DNA from: Clostridium sp. CAG:710 | Lineage (GTDB): Bacteria; Bacillota_I; Bacilli_A; RF39; UBA660 | DNA: 40,011 nt | Assembly (NCBI GenBank): GCA_000432595.1 | Contig: HF996855.1 | Coordinates: forward strand, 1 to 40,011 | Reading direction: 5' to 3' | In this document: piece after piece, positions 7,490 to 14,931 of the stretch | Layout: every line of letters begins with the position of its first letter | How positions within the stretch are numbered: the stretch's first letter is position 1 | Program-made: the position numbers and the translations under genes | Notes under the pieces: model-generated | The model's input: the letters and a program-made list of their open reading frames with translations, nothing else | Databases searched by the model: none | What the model was told of the DNA's origin: nothing

Positions 7490-7858
7490 GTTTTATAATG
7501 CTTGTAGGTGTTTAAAAATAAATTATAAAACTTTATCGACTTTATCAAAAATTAAAAGTAATGTAATGCATCCATAAATATGTGCGAATCATTTTAGTGG
7601 TCACTTTGTAGTCATCAAATTTGTTTATAAATAAGGCTATAAATGGTGTTAGTGGTCAAAAAATGAAAATTAATGAATCATTTTTGCAAGTGCAAAAAAA
7701 TTAAGACACCACTCTTTTCTTTTTGTTTAAAAGGAAGAATAAGATTTGTGGTGTCATTCTCCTTATGCCCATTATAAAAAATAAATAGTTTTGAGAAAAA
7801 ATAAAACCTAAAATGATTCACAATTTAGCAAATAAAATAAAGAAAGAAGTGATAAGAA
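7490..7858. other. Noncoding region of the element upstream of the MobC-like gene
   Basis: About 370 bp with no credible open frame. It is AT-rich and contains TAGTGGTCA at about 7594-7602 and again at about 7650-7658, plus a strong hairpin at 7705-7755. Lying just upstream of a MobC-like gene, it is the natural place for a transfer origin. No nick-site consensus was recognised. Confidence 0.4.
7705..7755. repeat. Imperfect hairpin (8-bp perfect outer arms), candidate oriT or regulatory structure
   Basis: GACACCAC (7705-7712) is exactly mirrored by GTGGTGTC (7748-7755). Inside, TCTT and AAGA extend the stem past a 3-nt bulge, and purine-rich AAAAGGAAG faces pyrimidine-rich CTTTT. No T-run follows, so it is not a simple terminator. 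Confidence 0.6.
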
Positions 7859-8194
7859 ATGAAAATAATTACTTTAAGAGTTGATGATGAACTATATGAT
7901 CAAATATATAATATATCTAAACAAACTAGTACTTCCTTAAATAAAACAACAAAAAATATTATTGCAGATTATTTAAAGAGTCCAAGAACAATAGCATCAT
8001 TTCTAAGTGAAATTAAAAATAATCTTTCAATTCTTAATCGTGAAATAAATACTATTACTAGAAAACAAGATCTTCATTTAAAAATTTCAAAACAACATTT
8101 TGCAAACATTGGCTATCTTTCTAATGCAGATATTAAAGAAGATAAATGTCTTAAAGAAATATATAGACAATGCAAAAATGGATTCAACGATTAA
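7859..8194 (+). CDS. Ribbon-helix-helix MobC-like mobilization/accessory protein
   Basis: A 111-residue basic protein. The N-terminus KIITLRVDDELYDQIYNISKQ has the beta-strand then helix pattern of ribbon-helix-helix DNA-binding proteins, continuing with TSLNKTTKNIIADYL to about residue 41. The rest is helical (FLSEIKNNLSILNREINTITRK), like the coiled-coil half of MobC relaxosome proteins. No relaxase gene is adjacent or elsewhere in the element, so it may be a relic or act with a relaxase supplied in trans. It could alternatively be a transcriptional regulator of the recombinase. The ribosome binding site (AGAAGTGA) is weak. The start was chosen because the RHH strand begins at residue 2. 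Confidence 0.6.
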   Translation: MKIITLRVDDELYDQIYNISKQTSTSLNKTTKNIIADYLKSPRTIASFLSEIKNNLSILNREINTITRKQDLHLKISKQHFANIGYLSNADIKEDKCLKEIYRQCKNGFND

Positions 8195-8287
8195 ATAGTT
8201 TGTCTAATTAAGCAAACAAGAAATTGTTGGCTTTTCTTTTGCATAAAATTAGATAGATGATAATAAATTTTTAAAGGAGGAAACAAT

Positions 8288-8437
8288 ATGACTGGTAAAC
8301 TTAGTAGCTTACCATTACATAATAATATAGTTTTAAATTTTAATGCTAATGGTAAAGAGTTAAAAGAAATATTAAAAGAACATATATTACTTTATATAAA
8401 AGAAAATAGAAGTGATATAAAAAATATAAAATGTTAA
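8288..8437 (+). CDS. Small TnpW-like element protein (49 aa)
   Basis: An ATG at 8288 with a perfect AAAGGAGG 7 bases upstream opens a 49-codon frame. It encodes a short strand (NIVLNFNANG) and one amphipathic helix (KELKEILKEHILLYIKENR). The size, the strand-helix layout and the position just before a large serine recombinase match TnpW proteins of Tn4451-type elements, but sequence identity is too low to be sure by eye. Its leader (TTTAAAGGAGGAAAC) is repeated exactly in front of the recombinase at 8510-8524, suggesting matched translation. Confidence 0.55.
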   Translation: MTGKLSSLPLHNNIVLNFNANGKELKEILKEHILLYIKENRSDIKNIKC

Positions 8438-8467
8438 TCAAAATTATAAATAATAAGATCTAACTTA

Positions 8468-8476
8468 TGTTATACT
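8468..8476 (+). promoter_or_regulatory. Extended -10 promoter before the recombinase
   Basis: TGTTATACT is an extended -10 (TGn plus TATACT) 54 bases before the recombinase start. There is no good -35. Confidence 0.35.
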
Positions 8477-8529
8477 TTATTTAAGCGTTTATAGTTTCTG
8501 ATTAACAAGTTTAAAGGAGGAAACGAGTT

Positions 8530-10110
8530 ATGAGGAAATATAAATGTGGCGATTATTTAAGATTATCCAAAGAAGATGACTTAAAAAAAGATGAAAGTTC
8601 TTCTATTGAAAGTCAAAGAATGATTATAGAATCATTTTGTAAATTTGGAAAGTTAGATTTGGTTGAAGAATATGTTGACGATGGATATTCTGGTGGTAAT
8701 TTTGATAGGCCTGCATTCAAACGAATGCTAGATGATATTGATTCTGGAAAAATTAATTGTGTTATTACAAAAGACTTGTCTAGACTTGGCCGTGAATTAT
8801 ATGGTACTGGTTCTTTTATTGAAGAATATTTTCTAGAAAAAAATGTTAGATATATTGCAATTAATGATGGATATGATTCATTAAATGGAGATAGTATGAT
8901 TTCTATGAAATTAACTTTTAATGATTATATTTTAAGAGATACATCAAAGAAAGTTAAAAGTGCATTTACTGCAAGACAAAAAAATGGAGATTATATTGGC
9001 TCAATACCTAAGTATGGATATTTAAAAGATCCAAGTGATCATCATAAGTTAGTTGTTGATCCTGCTGCATCAGTTATAGTAAAAAGAATATATAATATGG
9101 CACTAGCAGGAAATACTTGTTATACAATAGCAACTACTCTTACTGATGAAAAAATACCAATCCCGATAGTTTATAAAAAAGAAAGTCGTGGTGCAACTGT
9201 TACTGATAATGATGGTTATGGAATTTGGAGAAGTCAAACAATAAGAGATATCTTAACTAGTGAAATGTATATAGGAAATATGGTACAAAATACTTATAAC
9301 AAAATAAGATATAACTCTAAAAAACTTCGTGCAGTTAATAAAGAAGATTATATAATTGTTCCTGATACTCATGAAGCCATTATTAGTAAAGAAGTATTTG
9401 ATAAAGTCCAAACACTTTTAAAAGTTAATTCAAAATTAGTTACGAAAAGTAAAAAAGAATATTTATTTAGTGGTTTATTAAAATGTAAGGAATGTGGTCA
9501 TTCTATAAGCATATTAGAAAGAAAAAATAAAAAGTCTGATTCACACTACACTCAGTGTAATCAGTATAGCAAAAAAGGAAAATACGGTATTTGTAATATT
9601 CATAGAGTGAATTATAATTTACTAGAAGAAGATTTAATTAATATTATTACAAATATTTGTAATTCCTTTATCAAAGAATATGATAGTAAGTCATTAATAG
9701 AAGAAGCAAATTTAATATTAAGTGAAGAATTAAATAGTTTACAAAAAGAAACAGATATTTTTATAAGAGATATTAATAAATATAATACTGCTATTGAAGA
9801 ATTATATTTAGATAAAGTTAATGGTAAATTACCTGAAAACATTTTTAGAAATTTATTAGATAGTTATAATGATAAATTAAATAACGCCATAAAACTAAAA
9901 AGTGAGTTAGATAATAAAAAGATTTTGATTACATCTAAACTACAAACTCTTGATTATGATAGTTGTGCATTCATAGTAAAGAAATTTCTAGCACAAAAGG
10001 AACCTAGTAAATCTATGATAGCAGAACTTATTGATAGGATTGAAATTGATAATGATAAAAAGATTTATGTATTCTTCAAATTTCAAGAGTTAGCTAGTTT
10101 TGTTAGATGA
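8530..10110 (+). CDS. Large serine recombinase (integrase/excisionase of the element)
   Basis: A 526-residue site-specific recombinase. The resolvase/invertase domain (1 to about 150) has YLRLSKED with the expected nucleophile Ser13 and Arg11, then SSSIESQR and ITKDLSRLGREL. The recombinase domain follows (about 160-290, including YGYLKDP and IWRSQTIRDILTSEMYIGNM). Next is a zinc ribbon with C319, C322, C343 and C355, and a long coiled coil (about 380-470) that usually controls integration versus excision. Length and domain order are normal for TnpX/CcrB-type recombinases. The start is set by GGAGG 9 bases upstream. It ends about 70 bp from the right attachment site, the usual place of a recombinase relative to attP. 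It presumably inserted the element into ftsW at the GG core. No separate directionality factor is obvious; the two small upstream proteins are candidates. Confidence 0.96.
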   Translation: MRKYKCGDYLRLSKEDDLKKDESSSIESQRMIIESFCKFGKLDLVEEYVDDGYSGGNFDRPAFKRMLDDIDSGKINCVITKDLSRLGRELYGTGSFIEEYFLEKNVRYIAINDGYDSLNGDSMISMKLTFNDYILRDTSKKVKSAFTARQKNGDYIGSIPKYGYLKDPSDHHKLVVDPAASVIVKRIYNMALAGNTCYTIATTLTDEKIPIPIVYKKESRGATVTDNDGYGIWRSQTIRDILTSEMYIGNMVQNTYNKIRYNSKKLRAVNKEDYIIVPDTHEAIISKEVFDKVQTLLKVNSKLVTKSKKEYLFSGLLKCKECGHSISILERKNKKSDSHYTQCNQYSKKGKYGICNIHRVNYNLLEEDLINIITNICNSFIKEYDSKSLIEEANLILSEELNSLQKETDIFIRDINKYNTAIEELYLDKVNGKLPENIFRNLLDSYNDKLNNAIKLKSELDNKKILITSKLQTLDYDSCAFIVKKFLAQKEPSKSMIAELIDRIEIDNDKKIYVFFKFQELASFVR

Positions 10111-10156
10111 TTTTTTTTAAAAGTTTTTTTATCCACCTTGTAAATGTCTTCATAAT

Positions 10157-10200
10157 ATTTTCTCCCCAAAAAATGTGTTTACGGAGTAACACTTCCATTT
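10157..10200 (+). other. attR: right junction of the element in ftsW
   Basis: Element DNA ATTTTCTCCC...TGTTTAC ends at GG (10183-10184). The ftsW frame then resumes with AGTAACACTTCCATTT. GG is the only sequence shared in register with attL, so it is the probable crossover dinucleotide. Reconstructed attB is GTTACA-GG-AGTAAC, itself an inverted repeat around GG. Confidence 0.85.
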
Positions 10201-10287
10201 TTGAGTTATGGTGGTAGTAGCTTGTTGATAAGTATGGTATCAATAGGAATAATCCTAAATATATCTAAGCAAAATCCTATTCATTAG
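10185..10287 (+). pseudogene. ftsW: 3' remnant of ftsW (last 33 codons)
   Basis: In frame with the 5' part across the GG join, 10186-10284 encodes VTLPFLSYGGSSLLISMVSI and a short tail ending NISKQNPIH, then TAG. VTLPFLSYGGSS is the most conserved C-terminal motif of FtsW/RodA proteins and precedes the final membrane helix. It has no start codon or ribosome binding site of its own and cannot be expressed separately. Confidence 0.93.
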
Positions 10288-10430
10288 AAATAATTGTTTT
10301 TAATTCATACGAAGGCTAAATAAATATTAACATTTGGTAAAAACTATAAAATAAGTAAACAGAAATTATAACAACATTTAATTTTTAAAAACTTATAAAT
10401 ACTTTACTAAATATATTTTGAATGATATAG

Positions 10431-10458
10431 TTTAATTACTGAAGTAGTAAAATATAAT
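10431..10458 (+). promoter_or_regulatory. Possible promoter of yvcK
   Basis: TTTAAT (10431-10436) and TATAAT (10453-10458) with 16-bp spacing, ending 22 bases before the ATG. The rest of the 193-bp gap after the ftsW remnant shows nothing else. Confidence 0.4.
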
Positions 10459-10480
10459 TAAACATAGAGGTAAATATAAG

Positions 10481-11458
10481 ATGAATAAAAAAGTAATAGT
10501 ATTTGGTGGAGGAACAGGACTTAGTTGCCTATTAAAAGGGTTAAAACAGTTTCCTGTAGATATAACCGCAGTTGTATCTGTATGTGATGATGGTGGTTCA
10601 ACTGGAATATTAAGAGATGAATTTGATATATTAGCAGTAGGGGACATTAGAAAAGTTTTAGTTGCACTGTCACAAACAGAATCATCAGTAGAAGAGTTAT
10701 TAAATCATAGATTTAACACTAATGGTACGCTAAATAAACATACAGTAGGTAATATCTTACTAACAGCAGCAACTGAGATGACTGGTAGTATACAACAGGG
10801 AATAGAGTTACTTGGCAAAGTATTAAACCTTTGTGGAAATGTAATGCCAGTTACTGAATCTAATATAACATTATCAGCTGAAATGATGGATGGTAGTGTA
10901 GTAGATGGAGAACACTTTATAACCGCAAGTTCTAAAAAAATAAAAAGAGTTTTTTATAAAGAAACTCCTGAAATAAATGATAGCCTATTAAAAGAAATAA
11001 AATCCGCAGACTTAATTGTCTTTAGTATGGGTAGCTTATATACAAGTATTCTTCCATGTCTTTTATCAAAAGAGATAATAAATAAATTAGATAAATCATC
11101 AGCGCCTATAGTATATGCTTGTAACTTGTTTACTCAACCAGGAGAAACAGATAAATTTAAAGTAAGCGACCACTTAAAAATAATAAATAGCTATTTAGGA
11201 AAAAGAAAAATTGACGTAGTAATTGCAAATAATGGTAAAATTGATGAACGTCTCGCTTATAAATATTTATCTACAGAGCAAAAAGACCCAGTGTTAATAG
11301 ATTATGATGAGACTAAGAAAAATGTAAAAAAGATAATAGAAGATAATTTAATTACTATAGAAAATGGTGTTTTTAGACATGATACATTGAAACTAGGATA
11401 TTTGTTATTCTCAGAAGTATTAAGACTAAAGAAAAACAAGAGAAAAAAGAAATATTAA
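10481..11458 (+). CDS. yvcK: YvcK/GlmR family gluconeogenesis and cell-wall regulator (CofD-like fold)
   Basis: A 325-residue protein of the CofD/YvcK fold. In Bacillus it binds UDP-GlcNAc and supports GlmS and wall precursor supply on gluconeogenic carbon. Family motifs are VFGGGTGLSCLLKGLK at the N-terminus, VSVCDDGGSTGILR, AVGDIRKVLVAL, LNKHTVGNILL, FSMGSLYTSILPCLL and YACNLFTQPGETD. Length is normal. The C-terminus is very basic (KKNKRKKKY). In most Firmicutes it sits between rapZ (yvcJ) and whiA (yvcL). Here it is a single gene after ftsW and convergent with ldh, which leaves it next to wall genes, in keeping with its role. GAGG lies 10 bases before the ATG. Confidence 0.93.
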   Translation: MNKKVIVFGGGTGLSCLLKGLKQFPVDITAVVSVCDDGGSTGILRDEFDILAVGDIRKVLVALSQTESSVEELLNHRFNTNGTLNKHTVGNILLTAATEMTGSIQQGIELLGKVLNLCGNVMPVTESNITLSAEMMDGSVVDGEHFITASSKKIKRVFYKETPEINDSLLKEIKSADLIVFSMGSLYTSILPCLLSKEIINKLDKSSAPIVYACNLFTQPGETDKFKVSDHLKIINSYLGKRKIDVVIANNGKIDERLAYKYLSTEQKDPVLIDYDETKKNVKKIIEDNLITIENGVFRHDTLKLGYLLFSEVLRLKKNKRKKKY

Positions 11459-11482
11459 AAAGAGATCCGTAAATCTCTTTTT
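11459..11482. terminator. Bidirectional terminator between yvcK and ldh
   Basis: AGAGAT-CCGTAA-ATCTCT followed by a run of T on the plus strand. The A-run on the 5' side serves the opposing ldh transcript. Confidence 0.75.
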
Positions 11483-12454
11483 TTATAGAAAATCAATTTC
11501 CTCTATTGAATCTATTTCTTCAACTTCAGGGTTTATTGTTCTTAAATCATCAATACTAGAAATCGCATTTTTTAATGTATCAATTGAATTTTGAAGTTTT
11601 AGTGTTTCTTCTTGAGTAAGCTTTACATAAACTCTTTCAACTGCACCTTTATTATTTATTTTAGTAGGACCACCAACAAAAACATCATTATTTTTATCAT
11701 ATGAAGAAACAGTTAATATCAAGTTTTCATTTTCAAGTATAGCATTAGTTATTCTTACCATACTCATTCCAATACCATAACTTGTGTTTCCTTTTCTATT
11801 TATGATTTCATAGGCAGCATTTCTAACGTTATTACATATTTCTTCTAATTTATCGTTATCAAGAAAATCTCTTATGTTTTGTAACCCTACATTTGCATTG
11901 CTCCAAGGAACAAATTCACTATCACCATGTTCCCCAATTACATAAGCATGTATATTTTTTGGACTAATATCAATGTTTTTAGCAACCTCATATCTAAGTC
12001 TTGCGGTATCAAGAGTAGTACCAGTTCCTAATACATGTGTAGTAGGAAGAGAAGAGTATTTCCAAGTAAGATAAGTCATAACATCAACTGGATTAGTAGC
12101 TATTAAATATATACCATTAAATCCACTTTTTCTTACTTCAGTTACAATACTTTTAAATATTTTACTATTCTTATTTATAAGATCCATTCTAGTCTCACCA
12201 ATCTCTTGATTAGCACCAGCAGCAATTGCGACTATCTTAGCATCACTGCAATCACTATACTCACCAACCCTTATTTCCATACTTGAAGGTGCAAAGGCAA
12301 GAGTATGATTTAAATCCATTACTTCTCCCAATGCTTTTTCCTTATTTATATCTATTAATACTAATTCATTTACTTGAGTTCTTTGATTTAGTAACGCATA
12401 TGCATAACTCATACCAACATTACCACATCCAATAATAACAACTTTATTATTCAT
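11483..12454 (-). CDS. ldh: L-lactate dehydrogenase
   Basis: A 323-residue NAD-dependent enzyme interconverting pyruvate and L-lactate, the usual NADH sink of a fermentative cell. Features: Rossmann loop GCGNVGMSYAYAL; the specificity loop GANQEIGETRMDL, with Gln as in LDH rather than the Arg of malate dehydrogenase and with the substrate-closing Arg; ATNPVDVMTY; GTGTTLDTARLR; and the catalytic His motif IGEHGDSEFVPWS. After the usual end of the fold (IDDLRTINP) there is an acidic tail, EVEEIDSIEEIDFL, not typical of the family. GGAGG precedes the ATG by 5 bases. Transcribed alone, convergent with yvcK. Confidence 0.95.
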   Translation of the reverse strand: MNNKVVIIGCGNVGMSYAYALLNQRTQVNELVLIDINKEKALGEVMDLNHTLAFAPSSMEIRVGEYSDCSDAKIVAIAAGANQEIGETRMDLINKNSKIFKSIVTEVRKSGFNGIYLIATNPVDVMTYLTWKYSSLPTTHVLGTGTTLDTARLRYEVAKNIDISPKNIHAYVIGEHGDSEFVPWSNANVGLQNIRDFLDNDKLEEICNNVRNAAYEIINRKGNTSYGIGMSMVRITNAILENENLILTVSSYDKNNDVFVGGPTKINNKGAVERVYVKLTQEETLKLQNSIDTLKNAISSIDDLRTINPEVEEIDSIEEIDFL

Positions 12455-12480
12455 GACTGCCTCCTAATTTATCTTAATAA

Positions 12481-12509
12481 ATTATAACAAATAATTATAA
12501 TTTGGTAAA
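12481..12509 (-). promoter_or_regulatory. Promoter of ldh
   Basis: On the minus strand, TTTACC (12509-12504) and TATAAT (12486-12481) are 17 bp apart, with TGT before the -10 (extended -10). The -10 lies about 27 bases from the ATG. Confidence 0.6.
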
Positions 12510-12564
12510 TAATGACTTTAAAAAAATAAAAATATATGGTATCTTTTAATAGGTGAATAGTGTG

Positions 12565-13326
12565 ATGGAAGAAAATACAAGTAAAGTAAAAACATATCTT
12601 ATAATTTTAATATTTCTAATGATAATATTTATTAGTGGATATATAGTATATAGTAAAATTAAAACTACAAATAATAAAGAAGAAAAAAAAGAAATTATAA
12701 AAGATACTGTACTTATAGATTCAAACTTAACAACTGAGTTATCTCTAAATAATAAAGATGTTAAAAAACTATATAATTATGTAAACAACAAGAATATAGA
12801 TTATGCATCATATAAAAATAGAGGTAAAACTATAAAATGGGATTATTTATCACTTGTTACTATGTACAATATCCCACTAAATTATATTTTAAAAGATGAA
12901 AAAAATATAGAGTATGTTGATTCATATTCATTCCTAGATAAATATAGAGAAATATTTGGTAGTGACTTAACTATAAGTAGGGAAGAACAAAACACAACAA
13001 CTTGTGGGGCAGTTAATTATAAAAATGATGTTTACTATCCAAACTGGTACTGTAAGGAAAAAAGTGATGATAGTATAATTGTGACATATTTAAAAAATGT
13101 AACAATAGATAAAGAGTATTTAAACATAAATAAATATTATGCATTTATAGTAAAAACAGATGAGGATACATTTGACCTATATTCAAGTGATGAAAAAGAA
13201 GAAAAGACTTTAATTGCGACAAATTTATCAATATATGAGATATCAAATTATATAAATGAGATGAATATAATGAGTTATAGATTCAAAAAAATTAATAACC
13301 AATATTACTTAAATAATATTAAGTAA
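12565..13326 (+). CDS. Membrane-anchored protein of unknown function
   Basis: A 253-residue protein not recognised. A short cytoplasmic N-terminus is followed by one hydrophobic helix (about 9-29, YLIILIFLMIIFISGYIVYS) with no cleavage site. A Lys/Glu-rich linker and a mainly polar, Tyr/Asn-rich domain come next and should lie outside the membrane. The only Cys pair (TTCGAVNY and NWYCKEK) could form a disulfide. I chose the ATG at 12565 (AGGTG 9 bases upstream); in-frame GTGs at 12553 and 12562 are possible. It stands alone between divergent ldh and the proS leader. Confidence 0.75.
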   Translation: MEENTSKVKTYLIILIFLMIIFISGYIVYSKIKTTNNKEEKKEIIKDTVLIDSNLTTELSLNNKDVKKLYNYVNNKNIDYASYKNRGKTIKWDYLSLVTMYNIPLNYILKDEKNIEYVDSYSFLDKYREIFGSDLTISREEQNTTTCGAVNYKNDVYYPNWYCKEKSDDSIIVTYLKNVTIDKEYLNINKYYAFIVKTDEDTFDLYSSDEKEEKTLIATNLSIYEISNYINEMNIMSYRFKKINNQYYLNNIK

Positions 13327-13330
13327 ATTC

Positions 13331-13359
13331 TTGACTAATAAAGAAGTTTGTATTAAAAT
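13331..13359 (+). promoter_or_regulatory. Promoter of the proS-glyQS transcript
   Basis: TTGACT (13331-13336) and TAAAAT (13354-13359) with 17-bp spacing. Transcription would begin near 13367. Confidence 0.65.
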
Positions 13360-13366
13360 CTAGTTA

Positions 13367-13478
13367 ATTAATGCGATGATGACCTTGGAAAAGTCGGAGT
13401 AATATATTGAAAGTGATCTTCTAGATAAGTAAGGTGGAACCGCGGGAAATCGTCCTTACATTTTCTAGGAGATTTTAT
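13367..13478 (+). promoter_or_regulatory. Short T-box-like leader of proS
   Basis: The T-box signature AAGGTGGAACCGCGG (13431-13445) is exact and flanked by GTAAGG and CCTTAC, forming the antiterminator. The competing terminator pairs ATCTTCTAGA (about 13417-13426) with TCTAGGAGAT, followed by TTTATTTT. A CCT proline triplet (13383-13385) sits in GATGACCTTGG and could be the specifier. From the predicted start to the T-box is only about 65 nt, too short for a canonical stem I plus stems II/III. Regulation by uncharged tRNA-Pro is likely, but the architecture is unusual. Confidence 0.75.
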
Positions 13479-13496
13479 TTTAGGAGGATAGTTTAT

Positions 13497-14921
13497 ATGA
13501 AAAATGAAAAAATAACTTCAAGAGATGTAGACTTTGCTAAATGGTATACTGATGTTGTTAATGCAGCACATTTATCAAGTTATTCTAATGTAAAAGGATG
13601 CATTATTCTAGAACCAAATGGATATGCAATATGGGAAAGAATCCAACAAGAGATGAATAAAATGTTCAAAAAAACAGGACATAAAAATGTTGCTATGCCC
13701 ATGTTAATTCCTGAAGGATTAATGAGAAAAGAAGGAGAACTTGTTAATGGGTTTGCTCCTGAAGTTGCATGGGTTACTGAAGGTGGTTCTAAAAAACTAG
13801 AAGAAAGACTTTGCATTAGACCAACTAGTGAAACATTATTTAGTGATTATTATGCAAGTGTTGTTAAGTCATATAGAGATTTACCTTTAAAATATAATCA
13901 ATGGTGTAGCGTACTTCGTTGGGAAAAAGAAACAAGACCATTCTTAAGAAGTCGTGAATTTTGGTGGCAAGAAGGACATACTGTACACGCTACTAGAGAA
14001 GAAGCAGAAAAAGAAACAAGAGATATGTTAAATGTTTATAAAACATTCTTTGAAAAAATACTTGCTATTCCAGCTATAACAGGTAGAAAAACCGAAAAAG
14101 AAAAATTTGCAGGTGCTGACTACACTTTAACAATAGAAGCATTAATGCATAATGGCATAGCACTTCAATCTGGGACTAGTCATTACTTTGGTCAAAGATT
14201 TTCGCGTGCGTATGACATAAAGTTTTTAAATAAATCAAATGAATTAGAGTATGCTTATCAAACATCATGGGGTACATCTAGTCGTATGATAGGAGCATTA
14301 ATAATGGTCCATAGTGATGATAATGGATTAGTATTACCACCTAGAATCGCACCAACACAGGTCGCAATTATTCCAATTGGAGATGCAGATGAAGTTAATT
14401 CATTAGCTAACTCTTATAAAGAAATGTTAGAAGAAAATGATATTACTTGTTATATAGATAACTCTGAAAAATCACCTGGTTTTAAATTCGCAGAAGCTGA
14501 AGTAAATGGTATTCCAATAAGAATAGAAATTGGTAAAAGAGATTTAGAAAATAATAATGTAACATTTGTAAGACGTGATACTAGAGAAAAAATAGTAGAA
14601 TCTAAGGATATTGATGTTGTAAGCTATGTAGAAAAATTACTTGATACTATCCAAAATGATATGTATAAAAACGCAAAAGAGAGAATGGATAAATTAACAT
14701 TTACTGCACATAATCTAACTGATATGGAAAACATTTTAAACACTCAACCAGGATTTATTCATGCAGATTGGTGTGGAGATGAAGAATGTGAACTTAAAAT
14801 AAAAGAAATTAAAGGCTGTAAATCAAGATGTATTTTAGAAGAAGAAAAATTAATAGATGGCAAATGCGTTTGCTGTGGTAGAGAAGCCAAATACCATGTG
14901 GTATGGGGAATTCAATATTAA
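13497..14921 (+). CDS. proS: Prolyl-tRNA synthetase, archaeal/eukaryotic type
   Basis: Charges tRNA-Pro. A 474-residue class II synthetase of the short type, without the large editing insertion of Escherichia coli ProRS. Visible: the N-terminal DFAKWYTDVV, motif 2 region RWEKETRPFLRSREFWWQEG (about 141-160), the TSHYFGQRFSRAYDIKF loop, motif 3 GTSSRMIGALIMVHSDD, and an anticodon-binding domain beginning PTQVAIIPIG. The C-terminal zinc-type domain has several Cys pairs (WCGDEEC, GCKSRC, CVCCG) and ends in Tyr. The frame is open upstream to 13434 through the T-box, but TAGGAGGAT before the ATG at 13497 marks the true start. glyQS follows after 10 bases and shares the leader. Confidence 0.96.
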   Translation: MKNEKITSRDVDFAKWYTDVVNAAHLSSYSNVKGCIILEPNGYAIWERIQQEMNKMFKKTGHKNVAMPMLIPEGLMRKEGELVNGFAPEVAWVTEGGSKKLEERLCIRPTSETLFSDYYASVVKSYRDLPLKYNQWCSVLRWEKETRPFLRSREFWWQEGHTVHATREEAEKETRDMLNVYKTFFEKILAIPAITGRKTEKEKFAGADYTLTIEALMHNGIALQSGTSHYFGQRFSRAYDIKFLNKSNELEYAYQTSWGTSSRMIGALIMVHSDDNGLVLPPRIAPTQVAIIPIGDADEVNSLANSYKEMLEENDITCYIDNSEKSPGFKFAEAEVNGIPIRIEIGKRDLENNNVTFVRRDTREKIVESKDIDVVSYVEKLLDTIQNDMYKNAKERMDKLTFTAHNLTDMENILNTQPGFIHADWCGDEECELKIKEIKGCKSRCILEEEKLIDGKCVCCGREAKYHVVWGIQY

Positions 14922-14931
14922 GGAGGACTTT

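Larger units (their letters stand above)
2781..10184 (+). mobile_element. 7.4-kb integrative element with large serine recombinase, inserted in ftsW
   Basis: The element spans 7,404 bp between two copies of a GG dinucleotide (2779-2780 and 10183-10184). Its exact end is ambiguous by those 2 bp. It has no terminal inverted repeats and no longer target duplication, as expected for large serine recombinases. Joining the outer flanks restores an uninterrupted ftsW. Joining the inner flanks gives a pseudo-symmetric attP, with TGTTTAC and TTAAACA around GG and further 10-bp inverted arms. In order it holds a decayed wHTH gene, NUDIX, guanylate kinase-methyltransferase, DUF2075 protein, a noncoding region with a hairpin, a MobC-like protein, a TnpW-like protein and the recombinase. 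The recombinase stop lies about 70 bp from the right end. No relaxase, coupling protein or type IV secretion gene is visible, so any transfer would need help from another element. The architecture resembles Tn4451-type mobilizable elements (knowledge of that family; no search was run). Confidence 0.93.

Noticed and set aside
2781..10184. A transposon with terminal inverted repeats and target duplication.
   Set aside because: No DDE transposase, no terminal repeats at the junctions beyond att symmetry, and only GG is shared; the recombinase is of the large serine type.
13434..13496. A longer ProRS start upstream of 13497.
   Set aside because: The extension translates the T-box antiterminator and terminator and lacks a ribosome binding site.
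14857..14931. GlyRS start inside proS.
   Set aside because: AGGAGG before 14932 and family alignment support the later start; the extension translates proS in another frame.
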